Of a stretch of DNA of 13,052 nt, positions 5,561-13,052 are shown piece by piece. The notes below the pieces were generated by a model. It had not been told where the DNA came from. It worked only from the letters and a program-made list of their open reading frames with translations, and searched no databases. Within the stretch, counting starts at the first letter, position 1, and each line of letters starts with the position of its first letter. The stretch comes from an uncultured Geobacteraceae bacterium. GTDB taxonomy: Bacteria > Desulfobacterota > Desulfuromonadia > Geobacterales > Pseudopelobacteraceae. Where the stretch lies: NCBI GenBank assembly GCA_903879825.1, contig CAIRND010000067.1:1-13052 (forward strand), given 5' to 3'. The translations under genes were made by a program, and so were the position numbers.

Positions 5561-6682
5561 ATGGCAGAGGACACCACGGTTCCACAACAAGAACAAGAAC
5601 AACAAACGGCACTGGACACCAGCGCCCCGGAAGCAACACCGGGGGGGCGTAAAAGAATCAAAGCTCTTATTATTCTGCTTACCATCGCGATCGCCGCAGG
5701 GTGGTTCGGCCTGAAATGGATCATCTCCGCCCGGAGCAATATCGAAACCGATAACGCCTTTATCGAAGCCCGGATCGTTCCGGTATCGTCCAAGGTATCC
5801 GGTACAGTCGCGCGGGTGCTGGTGGGCGATAATCAGTTTGTCAAACGGGGAGACCTGCTGATTGAAATAGATCGGCGCGACTATCAGCTCCAGATTGCAA
5901 AGGCTGCTGCGGGTGTCGGCATGGCCGAAAACGAAACGGGCGGTGAGCAGATGAAGGTTGAAGGTGCCAACGCAGCGCTGCAATCGGCCAAGGCCCGCTT
6001 CGATCAGGCGGCGCTTGATCATACCCGAGCGGAAAAACTCTATAGCCGTGATGTGCTGCCCAAAGAGCAGTTAGACCGCCTGACAACCGCAAAACGGGTG
6101 GCGGAAGCACAAATGAAGGAAGCTGAGGAGACACTGAAACGGGCCCAGGTTGAAGCTGGCCTGGCAATCAAGGTCGGCAGCAAGGCCAAGATACTGCAAA
6201 GAAAAGCACAGCTTGACGAAGCGGAACTGCAGCTTTCTTACACGAAGATTTATGCCGCCAGAGATGGCTATATCACCCGCAAGTCGATCGAAGAGGGGGT
6301 CAATATTCAGGCGGGGCAACCGCTCATGGCACTGGTGCCACTGCAGGAGGCGTGGATCACCGCTAACTACAAAGAGCGCCAGATCACCTATCTGAAACCG
6401 GGGCAAAAGGTGGAATTTTCCGTCGATGCGTACCCGGATAAAAAATTCAGCGGCAAGGTAGACAGCATCATGGCCGGAACCGGAGCGGCATTTTCGCTGT
6501 TGCCGCCCGAAAACGCCACCGGCAACTACGTAAAAGTAGTGCAGCGGGTGCCGGTCAAGATCACTATCGACGCCAACTCAGACCCCGAACGCTTGCTGCG
6601 TGTCGGCATGAGTGTCATTCCGATCGTACAGACCGGCAGATCAAGCAGTGACGTGCTCAAGGAATTGAATCCCTTTAAATGA
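5561..6682 (+). CDS. emrA: EmrA-type periplasmic adaptor (HlyD family)
   Basis: This 373-residue membrane fusion protein links the inner-membrane pump to the outer-membrane channel. A polar Gln/Glu-rich cytoplasmic tail (1-32) is followed by one membrane helix at about 34-56. The signature N-terminal lipoyl half is IETDNAFIEARIVPVSSKVSG with DNQFVKRGDLLIEID (61-104). An alpha-hairpin rich in Ala, Glu and Lys (about 110-230) is predicted to coil, and a second lipoyl half follows. The EmrA/VceA segment with GTGAAFSLLPPENATGNYVK lies near 317-336. GGAGG is 4 bases before the ATG. The stop shares an ATGA overlap with the pump gene. A run of seven G at 5641-5647 lies in the linker. Confidence 0.94.
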   Translation: MAEDTTVPQQEQEQQTALDTSAPEATPGGRKRIKALIILLTIAIAAGWFGLKWIISARSNIETDNAFIEARIVPVSSKVSGTVARVLVGDNQFVKRGDLLIEIDRRDYQLQIAKAAAGVGMAENETGGEQMKVEGANAALQSAKARFDQAALDHTRAEKLYSRDVLPKEQLDRLTTAKRVAEAQMKEAEETLKRAQVEAGLAIKVGSKAKILQRKAQLDEAELQLSYTKIYAARDGYITRKSIEEGVNIQAGQPLMALVPLQEAWITANYKERQITYLKPGQKVEFSVDAYPDKKFSGKVDSIMAGTGAAFSLLPPENATGNYVKVVQRVPVKITIDANSDPERLLRVGMSVIPIVQTGRSSSDVLKELNPFK

Positions 6683-8235
6683 GCGAAGACAAGTACGTAA
6701 ATAAATGGCTGATTACGATCACTGTCATGCTGCCTGCCATCATGGAGATCATCGACACGTCAGTGGCCAACGTTGCTCTGCCGCACATGCAGGGGGCTCT
6801 TAACGCTGGCACGGATGAGGTGACCTGGGTCTTGACCTCCTACCTTGTGGCCAATGCGGTGGTCCTCCCCATGACCGGCTGGCTGTCACGCGTTTTTGGT
6901 CGCAAGCGTTTTCTGATGACCTGTATCGTGCTGTTCACGCTGGCATCATTGTTGTGCGGGGCCGCGCCGAATCTGGCGGCGCTGATCTTCTTCCGGGTGC
7001 TGCAGGGCGCTGCCGGCGGGGCCTTGATACCGATCAGTCAGGCAATTTTGATGGAAACTTTTCCACCCAACCAGCGCGGTATGGCAATGGCCATTTTCGG
7101 GGTTGGTGCCATGTTCGGCCCCATCGTCGGACCGGCTCTCGGCGGCTGGATCACCGACAACATGAGTTGGCGCTGGATCTTCTACATAAATCTGCCGGTG
7201 GGTATCATCGCCATGATTATGTGCGCATTCTTCATCTTTGACCCCGGCTATCTGCGCCAGAAAGTTGCAGCATTCAAAGTTGATTACTGGGGTCTGTTCC
7301 TGCTGGTTGCCAGCATGGGATCATTGCAGGTGGTGTTGGACAAGGGGCAACAGGAGGATTGGTTCAACTCTTCATTTATCATCACGTTCAGCATTATAAC
7401 ATTAATGTCTCTGGTGGCCCTGATCTGGGTAGAGCTGACCCACCCACATCCGATCATCAACCTGCGCCTGTTCAAAAATGTGTCCTTCTCGGCCGGCAAT
7501 CTGATCATGTTCGTCGTCGGTTTTGCTCTCTATAGCTCGATCATGCTGATCCCGCTGTTCCTGCAGACGTTGATGGGGTATTCGGCCACCGATGCCGGAA
7601 TGGTTATGGCTCCGGGAGGCGTGGCAACACTGATTACCATGCCGCTGGTCGGGGCGGCACTGGCGAAACGGGACGGCCGAAAAATTGTTTTTTTCGGACT
7701 GTTGCTCGGTGCAACCTCCATGTTCATCATGCAGGGACTTAATCTGCAAGGCGCTTTCTGGAATTACACCTGGCCCCGCATCGTCCTCGGCTTTGGCCTG
7801 GCGATGATTTTTGTGCCATTGACAACCGTGACGCTGGCCTCGATTTCCCGGGCAGAAATGGGCAATGCCACCGGCATGTTCAGCCTGTTACGCAATATCG
7901 GCGGCAGCGTCGGCATTGCCATGGCGGCCACTCTACTGACACGCTATCAGCAATTTTACCAGACCAGCCTCGTGGCCAATATCAACCCCTATAATCCGGT
8001 ATGGCAGATGCGTCTTGACAGTTTAAAGCAGTCGCTGATTGCCAAAGGCATCGCCGTTTCTCAGGCAGATACAACGGCCATGGGGATGATGTACGGGGCT
8101 GTGCGCCGTCAGGCCGGCGCTCTGGCATTCAACCGCATCTTCTTCATCATCGGCCTGGCCTTCCTGATTATCATCCCGCTCCTGTTTCTACTGAAACGAC
8201 CGTCACACAGCGTTGAAGGCGGTATGGGGCACTAA
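6679..8235 (+). CDS. emrB: EmrB-type drug:proton antiporter (MFS, DHA2 family, 14 TM)
   Basis: This 518-residue inner-membrane transporter exports toxic compounds using the proton gradient. Length and hydrophobicity fit the 14-helix DHA2 family. Helix 1 carries the D1 motif around IIDTSVANVALPHM (24-37), with Asp26. Motif A is GWLSRVFGRKR (67-77) between helices 2 and 3. Motif B lies around FFRVLQGAAGGALIP (104-118). Motif C, the antiporter signature, is GVGAMFGPIVGPALGGW (141-157). It overlaps emrA by ATGA and is the last gene before a strong terminator. With TolC-like and EmrA proteins it forms a complete tripartite pump. Substrates of relatives are uncouplers and hydrophobic antibiotics; the actual substrate here is unknown. 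Confidence 0.95.
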   Translation: MSEDKYVNKWLITITVMLPAIMEIIDTSVANVALPHMQGALNAGTDEVTWVLTSYLVANAVVLPMTGWLSRVFGRKRFLMTCIVLFTLASLLCGAAPNLAALIFFRVLQGAAGGALIPISQAILMETFPPNQRGMAMAIFGVGAMFGPIVGPALGGWITDNMSWRWIFYINLPVGIIAMIMCAFFIFDPGYLRQKVAAFKVDYWGLFLLVASMGSLQVVLDKGQQEDWFNSSFIITFSIITLMSLVALIWVELTHPHPIINLRLFKNVSFSAGNLIMFVVGFALYSSIMLIPLFLQTLMGYSATDAGMVMAPGGVATLITMPLVGAALAKRDGRKIVFFGLLLGATSMFIMQGLNLQGAFWNYTWPRIVLGFGLAMIFVPLTTVTLASISRAEMGNATGMFSLLRNIGGSVGIAMAATLLTRYQQFYQTSLVANINPYNPVWQMRLDSLKQSLIAKGIAVSQADTTAMGMMYGAVRRQAGALAFNRIFFIIGLAFLIIIPLLFLLKRPSHSVEGGMGH

Positions 8236-8273
8236 AAAAGCGGGGCACACCATTTAAGGCAAGCCCCGCTTTT
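8236..8273 (+). terminator. Intrinsic terminator of the efflux operon
   Basis: Starting right after the emrB stop, AAAAGCGGGGC (8236-8246) pairs perfectly with GCCCCGCTTTT (8263-8273) around a 16-base loop. The GC core has 7 pairs. The A run before the stem also provides a T run on the other strand, so it may work in both directions. Confidence 0.9.
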
Positions 8274-8465
8274 CAATTCAACAAAATCTTCACACGTTAT
8301 CTCGCATGTAGACTCTTCTGATAGCAGAGTAAAAGAACGGATAATCAGCCAAAAACACGTGCTTTTTTGAAGGTGCGTTTGTTATTAAACAGGTACTTAA
8401 GTCCCATTTCAGTTAACCGAAATTTTGTTAGTCAGCACCAATATATTTGCGGCGTATCACACAAT

Positions 8466-8505
8466 AAAAAACGGAGCACACCTTCCGGCGCACCCCGTTT
8501 TTTTT
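8466..8505 (-). terminator. Intrinsic terminator of the hydrogenase operon
   Basis: Read on the minus strand, ACGGGGTGCGCC (8498-8487) pairs with GGTGTGCTCCGT (8482-8471) over a GGAA tetraloop: 12 pairs, four of them G-U, followed by a T run at 8471-8466. Read on the plus strand the four wobble pairs become A-C mismatches, so the structure fits leftward transcription out of the cytochrome b gene. It lies about 30 bases past that gene's stop. Confidence 0.85.
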
Positions 8506-8530
8506 CCTCATTTCTGCATTGTCTGCTTCT

Positions 8531-9196
8531 CTACTTCTCTTTTTTCACCGTAAATTTATATCCGCTGAACATACTGGAAATTTCACTGCCATGCTCTTTA
8601 ATGTCCATCAACCAGGCACTGTAGATGTGGTTGATGATAAAGCCGAAGATCATCCACATACTGGCGTGATGAGCCAGCCGCATCCCCTGATTGGAAAACA
8701 GCGCATACATGAACCCAAGTGATTTATGCATGACACCGCCGGGGGCATGTTCGGCGTACAGCGAGAAACCGGTCAAAATCATCAGCATATAGATCAAAAA
8801 TAATGCAAAATACGCCGTCGTCGCCAGAGGATTGTGCCCGACCGTCTCAGGTACCTCTTTGTCAACGAACATATAGTAACGGAGCATTTTGTTCATTTTC
8901 TCTCTTCCCGATGCGGTCGCAATAGGAAAAAACTCCTTCCACCCCGAGTATTTGTTGCCGATCAGTGACCAGATCATTCGCGAAAGGACACTGACAGCAA
9001 AGGCATAGGCGGCGGTGAAGTGTACAAAACGTATCCATCCCATGGTGAAATCAGATGCTGAGCTGCCAAACGAAACCGGGTTACCGATAAAGAATCCGGT
9101 CAACGCAAGAATCGCGATGGACAACACGTTGACCCAGTGGCACCACCGTACCGGCAACTCCCATATGTAGCATTTAAATTTGCAGGATTCACTCAT
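8531..9196 (-). CDS. hyaC: [NiFe]-hydrogenase cytochrome b subunit
   Basis: This 221-residue membrane protein carries two b hemes and passes electrons from the hydrogenase small subunit to the quinone pool. It has the HyaC-family layout with four hydrophobic helices at about 20-40, 54-80, 125-148 and 175-198. Likely heme ligands are His20 (in RWCHW), His59 (in RFVHF), His176 or His177 (in RLAHHASMW) and His190 (in INHIYSAW). The ATG follows the large-subunit stop by 11 bases, with AAGGGGG overlapping that stop as ribosome site. It is the last gene before the operon terminator. In Geobacter the equivalent gene is called hyaB; the symbol here follows E. coli. Confidence 0.93.
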   Translation of the reverse strand: MSESCKFKCYIWELPVRWCHWVNVLSIAILALTGFFIGNPVSFGSSASDFTMGWIRFVHFTAAYAFAVSVLSRMIWSLIGNKYSGWKEFFPIATASGREKMNKMLRYYMFVDKEVPETVGHNPLATTAYFALFLIYMLMILTGFSLYAEHAPGGVMHKSLGFMYALFSNQGMRLAHHASMWMIFGFIINHIYSAWLMDIKEHGSEISSMFSGYKFTVKKEK

Positions 9197-9207
9197 ACTT
9201 GGCCCCC

Positions 9208-10905
9208 TTAGGATACCTTGACCGAGACAACCTCATTGCCGTTAACATCCATCACGTGGACTGCGCAGGCCATACAGGGATCAAAAGAATGAATGGTACG
9301 CAGGATTTCAAGCGGCTTGTTCGGATCGGCCACCGGCGTACCAACCAGAGCGGCTTCATACGCCCCGCGCTGCCCTTTGGCGTCCCGTGGGGACGAATTC
9401 CAGGTAGAAGGAACGACCGCCTGATAATTGAGGATTTTTTGATCCTTGATCTTGATCCAGTGTCCAAGCGCGCCCCGGGGAGCTTCGTGAAAACCGTACC
9501 CTTTGGCTTCTGCCGGCCAGGTGGCCGGATCCCAACTCTCATTATTGTGAATGCGATAATCACCCTTCGCAATATTCCCGATCAATTCATCCAGCCATTT
9601 TGGCGTCTGCTGAGCGATCAGCAGGGCATCAATACCCCGGGCGGCGGTGCGGCCAAGTGTTGAGAACAGCGCCGGCGCTCCAACCCCCAGTTTGCCGAGC
9701 ACCAGATCAACGACCGCTTTGGTTTCTTTATGACCTGATGCATAAGCCACCAAAATACGGGCCAGCGGGCCGACTTCCATCGCTTTTTCTTCATAACGCG
9801 GCGACTTTGCAAACGAATATTTTGCGTTGGTGTCGAGATTCTGGTACGGCGGCTTTGGTCCGGTATAACGAACCTCTGTCTCGCCTTCATACGGATGCTG
9901 CCCCTTTCCGGCTCCGGCACTGTTTTCAAACCAGGAGTGATCGACATATTCGGCAATTTTACCCTGATCAATCGGAATCACTTTGGAGAGATCCTTGTTG
10001 AGCAGTGCACCGGCAGGGAACCACAGATTACCGTTGGCATCCGGGAATTCACCATAGGACATAAAGTTGCCGATACCGCCCCCGATACCAGCCCATTCCT
10101 TATAAAAGGAGGCAATAGCCAGCAGATCCGGGATGTAGACTTTCTCGACAAAATCCTGTGCTTTTTTAAGCAGGCGCTTGATTTCAAAGAGTTTATCGGC
10201 ATTAAGCGCATTCTGGGAATCCGGATCAATCGGGATCGACATGCCGCCCACCAGGAACGACTGCGGATGCGGATTTTTGCTCCCCAAAATTGCGTGAATC
10301 TTGATGACGTCCTTTTGCCATTCCAGCGCTTCAAGATAATGGGCCGTCGCCATGAGATTGGCCTCTGGCGGCAGCTTATAGGCGGGGTGTCCCCAGTATG
10401 CGTTGGCAAAAGGGCCAAGCCTGCCGGAAGCGACAAAAGATTTCACCTTGTCCTGAATTCCTTTGAAGTAGGTGGCAGAGTTGTTCGGCCAATCGGAAAG
10501 CGAAGCGGCCAGAGCGGCTGTTTTGATCGGATCGGCTTTCAAAGCGGAGGTAATATCAACCCAGTCAAGGGCATGCAGGTGATAAAAATGAATGACGTGA
10601 TCCTGAACATTCTGGATACCCATGATAATGTTTCTGATCAGTTGGGCATTGGGCGGAATCTTGATTTTAAGCGCATCTTCGACCGCCCGCACCGAAGCAA
10701 TAGAATGAACCGTGGTACAGACGCCACAGAAACGCTGCGTCCAGAACCAGGCATCACGGGGGTCACGCCCACGGAGGATTTTTTCGATACCGCGAAACAT
10801 GGTGGCGGAGCTCCAGGCATCTTTTATGAAGCCTCCTTCAATCTCGGCTTCAATGCGAAGATGACCTTCAATCCTGGTAATCGGATCTACGACAATCCTG
10901 GCCAT
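9208..10905 (-). CDS. hyaB: [NiFe]-hydrogenase large (catalytic) subunit
   Basis: The 565-residue protein holds the Ni-Fe(CN)2CO site for H2 oxidation. I chose the ATG at 10905 (MARIVVDPITRIEGHLRIE) with GGAGGG 5 bases upstream, one base after the small-subunit stop; the frame runs open to 10953 but that extension is not family-like. The four metal-binding Cys are in RFCGVC (Cys60, Cys63) and DPCMAC (Cys544, Cys547). EAPRGALGHWIKI and VVPSTWN are typical of group 1 enzymes. After His550 a 15-residue tail beginning VMDVNG remains. In this family that tail is cut off by a HyaD/HybD-type protease after nickel insertion, so the gene encodes the unprocessed form. It has no signal peptide and should be carried to the periplasm by the small subunit's Tat signal. 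Confidence 0.96.
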   Translation of the reverse strand: MARIVVDPITRIEGHLRIEAEIEGGFIKDAWSSATMFRGIEKILRGRDPRDAWFWTQRFCGVCTTVHSIASVRAVEDALKIKIPPNAQLIRNIIMGIQNVQDHVIHFYHLHALDWVDITSALKADPIKTAALAASLSDWPNNSATYFKGIQDKVKSFVASGRLGPFANAYWGHPAYKLPPEANLMATAHYLEALEWQKDVIKIHAILGSKNPHPQSFLVGGMSIPIDPDSQNALNADKLFEIKRLLKKAQDFVEKVYIPDLLAIASFYKEWAGIGGGIGNFMSYGEFPDANGNLWFPAGALLNKDLSKVIPIDQGKIAEYVDHSWFENSAGAGKGQHPYEGETEVRYTGPKPPYQNLDTNAKYSFAKSPRYEEKAMEVGPLARILVAYASGHKETKAVVDLVLGKLGVGAPALFSTLGRTAARGIDALLIAQQTPKWLDELIGNIAKGDYRIHNNESWDPATWPAEAKGYGFHEAPRGALGHWIKIKDQKILNYQAVVPSTWNSSPRDAKGQRGAYEAALVGTPVADPNKPLEILRTIHSFDPCMACAVHVMDVNGNEVVSVKVS

Positions 10906-10906
10906 A

Positions 10907-12043
10907 TTATCCCTCCTTGGTTTCTGTAGGTTCTTTATCCTTGCGCAGCGCATTCAGTGCGCCATGAACAGCGAAGGCCGCACCGGCACCGGCCACCAGA
11001 CCAAGACCGATCTTGTCGGCGGTCGCCTCAATGCCGAAGCCCGGAACATGAGGCAGACGGCGGTACAGCGGCGACATGGTATCCCAGAATTGCGGCTCTG
11101 AGCAGCCAGCGCAGCCGTGGCCAGAGGCAACCGGCCAACTGGTTTTCTCGTTGTAACGCTGAGTCGGGCAGTTATGGAACGTTGCCGGGCCTTTACAGCC
11201 CATTTTATAGAGGCAGAAACCTTTGCGGTGGGCATCGTCGCCCCAGTGTTCAACGTATTGTCCCGCATCGAAATGTGGCCGACGCTCACAGTTATCATGA
11301 ATACGCTTGCCATAGGCAAACAGCGGACGCCCCTTGCTGTCCATGGCGGGGATTTTATTAAACACCAGATAATGAACGATCGTGGCGGTCAGGTTGTCCG
11401 CATTGCACGGGCATCCGGGGAGGTTGATGACCGTAGCACCCGGCACGGCGTCCTTGACACCGACAGCACCGGTCGGATTAGGCACAGCGGCGGCAATACC
11501 ACCGTATGCGGCACAGGTACCAATGGCAATGGTAGCCAACGCACCACCACAGACCCTTCGGGCTATTTCCAGATGCGTCTTGCCGCTGGTACAGCCGTAC
11601 ACACCACCATCCTTCATGGAGATGGAACCTTCAACGACGCACAGGTATTTACCTTTATACTTGGTAATCGTATTTTCCAGCGCCTCATCGGCCTGATGCC
11701 CGGCGGCCGCCATAATCGTTTCATGGTAATCTACCGAGAGGATATCAAGAATGATCTCACCAACGGTCGGATTGGCAGAACGGAGCAGTGCTTCAGTGTC
11801 GCCGGTGCAATCCTGGAAGTTAAGCCACACCAGCGTCGGACGCTTGACTTCATCCAAAGCCTGAGCGACAGAAGGAGCAAATGACGCTGGCAGCGACATT
11901 GCTGCCGTCATTGCGGTACAGAACTTGAGGAAGTCACGCCGCGACACCCCCCGCTTTTTGAGAATTTCTCCGACGGAGTATTCCCGCTTTTCTAAACCTT
12001 GTTCTGATTTTTCCGATTCATCACTGCCCTTTTGAATACTCAT
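10907..12043 (-). CDS. hyaA: [NiFe]-hydrogenase small subunit, Tat-exported, atypical proximal cluster
   Basis: This 378-residue iron-sulfur subunit conducts electrons from the Ni-Fe site outward. A charged 34-residue start is followed by the twin-arginine motif SRRDFLK (34-40) and a signal sequence to about residue 62. A C-terminal membrane anchor (about 344-366) with a Lys-rich cytoplasmic tail is present. Distal cluster ligands His249, Cys252, Cys277 and Cys283 and medial ligands Cys292, Cys311 and Cys314 are all there. For the proximal cluster Cys79, Cys177 and Cys211 are present, but the residue normally Cys in the CTGC motif is Asp82 (CTGD). An extra Cys213 follows in PGCPCN, and the usual Pro before Cys311 is Gly310. 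GGGGG lies 9 bases before the ATG. It is the first gene of the operon; the Geobacter name is hyaS. Confidence 0.96.
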   Translation of the reverse strand: MSIQKGSDESEKSEQGLEKREYSVGEILKKRGVSRRDFLKFCTAMTAAMSLPASFAPSVAQALDEVKRPTLVWLNFQDCTGDTEALLRSANPTVGEIILDILSVDYHETIMAAAGHQADEALENTITKYKGKYLCVVEGSISMKDGGVYGCTSGKTHLEIARRVCGGALATIAIGTCAAYGGIAAAVPNPTGAVGVKDAVPGATVINLPGCPCNADNLTATIVHYLVFNKIPAMDSKGRPLFAYGKRIHDNCERRPHFDAGQYVEHWGDDAHRKGFCLYKMGCKGPATFHNCPTQRYNEKTSWPVASGHGCAGCSEPQFWDTMSPLYRRLPHVPGFGIEATADKIGLGLVAGAGAAFAVHGALNALRKDKEPTETKEG

Positions 12044-12115
12044 ACCTGAACCCCCTTTCAGAAGTTTCCGCTGGTGTTGCGTATATGGTCGCCAATTTCA
12101 TTTGCTACGGTAATG

Positions 12116-12143
12116 TGTATAATATAAACAAGTTTTATTGCAA
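12116..12143 (-). promoter_or_regulatory. Candidate promoter of the hydrogenase operon
   Basis: In the 182-base gap between ppk1 and the small-subunit gene, the minus strand shows TTGCAA (12143-12138), a 16-base spacer and TATACA (12121-12116). Each element matches four of six consensus bases and the surroundings are A+T-rich. It would leave a leader of about 65 bases. I found no clear sigma-54 or FNR site here. This is a weak call. Confidence 0.3.
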
Positions 12144-12225
12144 CATTTTTTTGCTGTATACCCGACAATTTTACAAAATAATTATCGCGACTATTGTTTC
12201 AGGTATTCCACTAATAAAAACAGGG

Positions 12226-13052
12226 TTATTTACCGGTTTTTTTTATTCGCTTCTTTTTGAGATTTTCTCTGACCCTCTTTTCGGCTCGTACTATCAGTGT
12301 CCGATGGCTCCCTTCGCCCTGGCCGTCTACAGGGCTGCGCTGAATATAGCTGCCATCCGCTTGCATGTCCCAGGCTGAACGGTGATCCGCCAGGTGCGTA
12401 TCAAACACATGGCGCAACTCCTTCGTTAATTCAGGCGGTTCCACCGGACAGAGAATCTCAACCCGCGCCTCCAGATTGCGCTTCATTGCGTCGGCTGAGG
12501 CGATAAAATATTCTTCGGCACCGCCATTACGGAAATAGTAGATACGGGCATGTTCCAGAAATCTGCCCACAACACTTATTACCCGGATAGTAGCGGAAAG
12601 CCCCGTGATACCTGGGCGCAAGCGACAGGTATCACGAACGATCAGGTCAATTTTGACGCCTGCCATTGAAGCCCGATACAAGGCCCGCACAACATCTCCA
12701 TCTTCAAGAGCATTTATCTTAAATTGAATCAAGCCGCCATCGGCAGCCCGATGCAGATTGATTTCACGTTCTATTTTATCTAAAAGCGTCTTTTTCAACA
12801 TCCGTGGCGCCAGGGCCAGCTTTGAATATTTACGCTTAAGCATAAAACCGGTGGTGAGAAAATTGAACAGTTCGGTGACATCTTCGGCAAGAACCTGGTC
12901 GCAGGTCAAAATCCCAACGTCACTGTACATGCGGGCGGTTTCCGCATGATAATTACCGGTACCAATATGCAGATAGCGCCGCAGACCGTTATAATCCTGA
13001 CGCACAACCATGATGACCTTACAGTGAGTCTTTAAGCCGATGACACCGTAGG
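12226..13052 (-). CDS. ppk1: Polyphosphate kinase 1, C-terminal part (partial)
   Basis: PPK1 makes polyphosphate reversibly from ATP. The frame is open to the right edge, so the gene continues beyond the window; the last 274 residues are visible, against about 690 in a whole enzyme. The first visible residues are YGVIGLKTHCK, which contains the autophosphorylated histidine (KTH, codon at 13026-13024, equal to E. coli His435). The second catalytic histidine lies 158 residues later in FLEHARIYYF (equal to E. coli His592, where the spacing is 157). LRRYLHIGTGNYH and YFIASADAMKRNLEARVE are standard motifs. The tail is Lys-rich, ending KKRIKKTGK. It lies upstream of the hydrogenase genes on the same strand with no strong terminator in the gap, so some read-through is possible. 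Confidence 0.95.
   Translation of the reverse strand, partial: YGVIGLKTHCKVIMVVRQDYNGLRRYLHIGTGNYHAETARMYSDVGILTCDQVLAEDVTELFNFLTTGFMLKRKYSKLALAPRMLKKTLLDKIEREINLHRAADGGLIQFKINALEDGDVVRALYRASMAGVKIDLIVRDTCRLRPGITGLSATIRVISVVGRFLEHARIYYFRNGGAEEYFIASADAMKRNLEARVEILCPVEPPELTKELRHVFDTHLADHRSAWDMQADGSYIQRSPVDGQGEGSHRTLIVRAEKRVRENLKKKRIKKTGK

Noticed and set aside
8367..8624. An 85-codon plus-strand frame after the efflux operon
   Set aside because: It passes through the hydrogenase terminator and into the antisense of the cytochrome b gene; no protein-like features.
9895..10929. A 344-codon open frame on the plus strand opposite the hydrogenase large subunit
   Set aside because: It is the mirror of a strongly conserved gene with clear active-site motifs; its translation has no recognisable domain and it has no promoter or coherent neighbours.
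12044..12225. Possible sigma-54 promoter before the hydrogenase genes (TTGC element near 12138)
   Set aside because: No GG at the required distance upstream of the GC, so the -24/-12 pattern fails.
1..13052. CRISPR arrays, tRNA or rRNA genes, transposases
   Set aside because: No regularly spaced direct repeats, no cloverleaf or rRNA segments and no transposase-like protein were seen.

Overview
The window looks like a chromosomal segment from an anaerobic or microaerophilic Gram-negative bacterium, most likely a member of the Desulfuromonadales/Geobacterales. The reasons are a PyrK-PyrD (class 1B) dihydroorotate dehydrogenase pair, a Geobacter-like three-gene periplasmic uptake [NiFe]-hydrogenase operon, and an outer-membrane efflux system that implies two membranes. 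The lineage is an inference from gene content and cannot be confirmed from the window alone.

Layout from left to right. (1) Positions 1-1793, minus strand: a pyrimidine operon pyrK-pyrD with an ATGA junction, followed by the first 17 codons of an unrecognised gene that runs off the left edge. (2) Positions 1794-3838: an accessory stretch that is visibly richer in A+T. It holds an inverted pair of CACAAA-type repeats, a possible 50-residue small ORF, a YefM-YoeB toxin-antitoxin module with a well-formed operator, a GC-rich inverted repeat, rimI (minus strand), and a second inverted repeat pair built on CGCAACG units. (3) Positions 3778-8273, plus strand: a complete self-contained multidrug efflux operon with a MarR-family regulator, a TolC-type outer-membrane channel, an EmrA-type adaptor and an EmrB-type 14-TM pump. 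It has a good promoter, a palindromic operator over the -10 and a strong terminator. (4) Positions 8466-12121, minus strand: a membrane-bound [NiFe]-hydrogenase operon (small subunit with Tat signal, large subunit, cytochrome b) ending at its own terminator. (5) Positions 12226-13052, minus strand: the C-terminal part of polyphosphate kinase 1, entering from the right edge.

How the parts work together. PyrK passes electrons from PyrD's FMN to NAD+ through FAD and [2Fe-2S]. The efflux genes encode all three layers of a proton-driven pump plus a likely autorepressor. The hydrogenase would oxidise periplasmic H2 and feed electrons through its cytochrome b to the quinone pool, but its maturation protease is not encoded in the window.

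No clearly new multi-gene system is present. The most interesting signals are an Asp replacing one proximal-cluster Cys of the hydrogenase small subunit, the palindromic control regions of the marR and yefM genes, and two pairs of inverted interspersed repeats flanking the toxin-antitoxin/rimI stretch.
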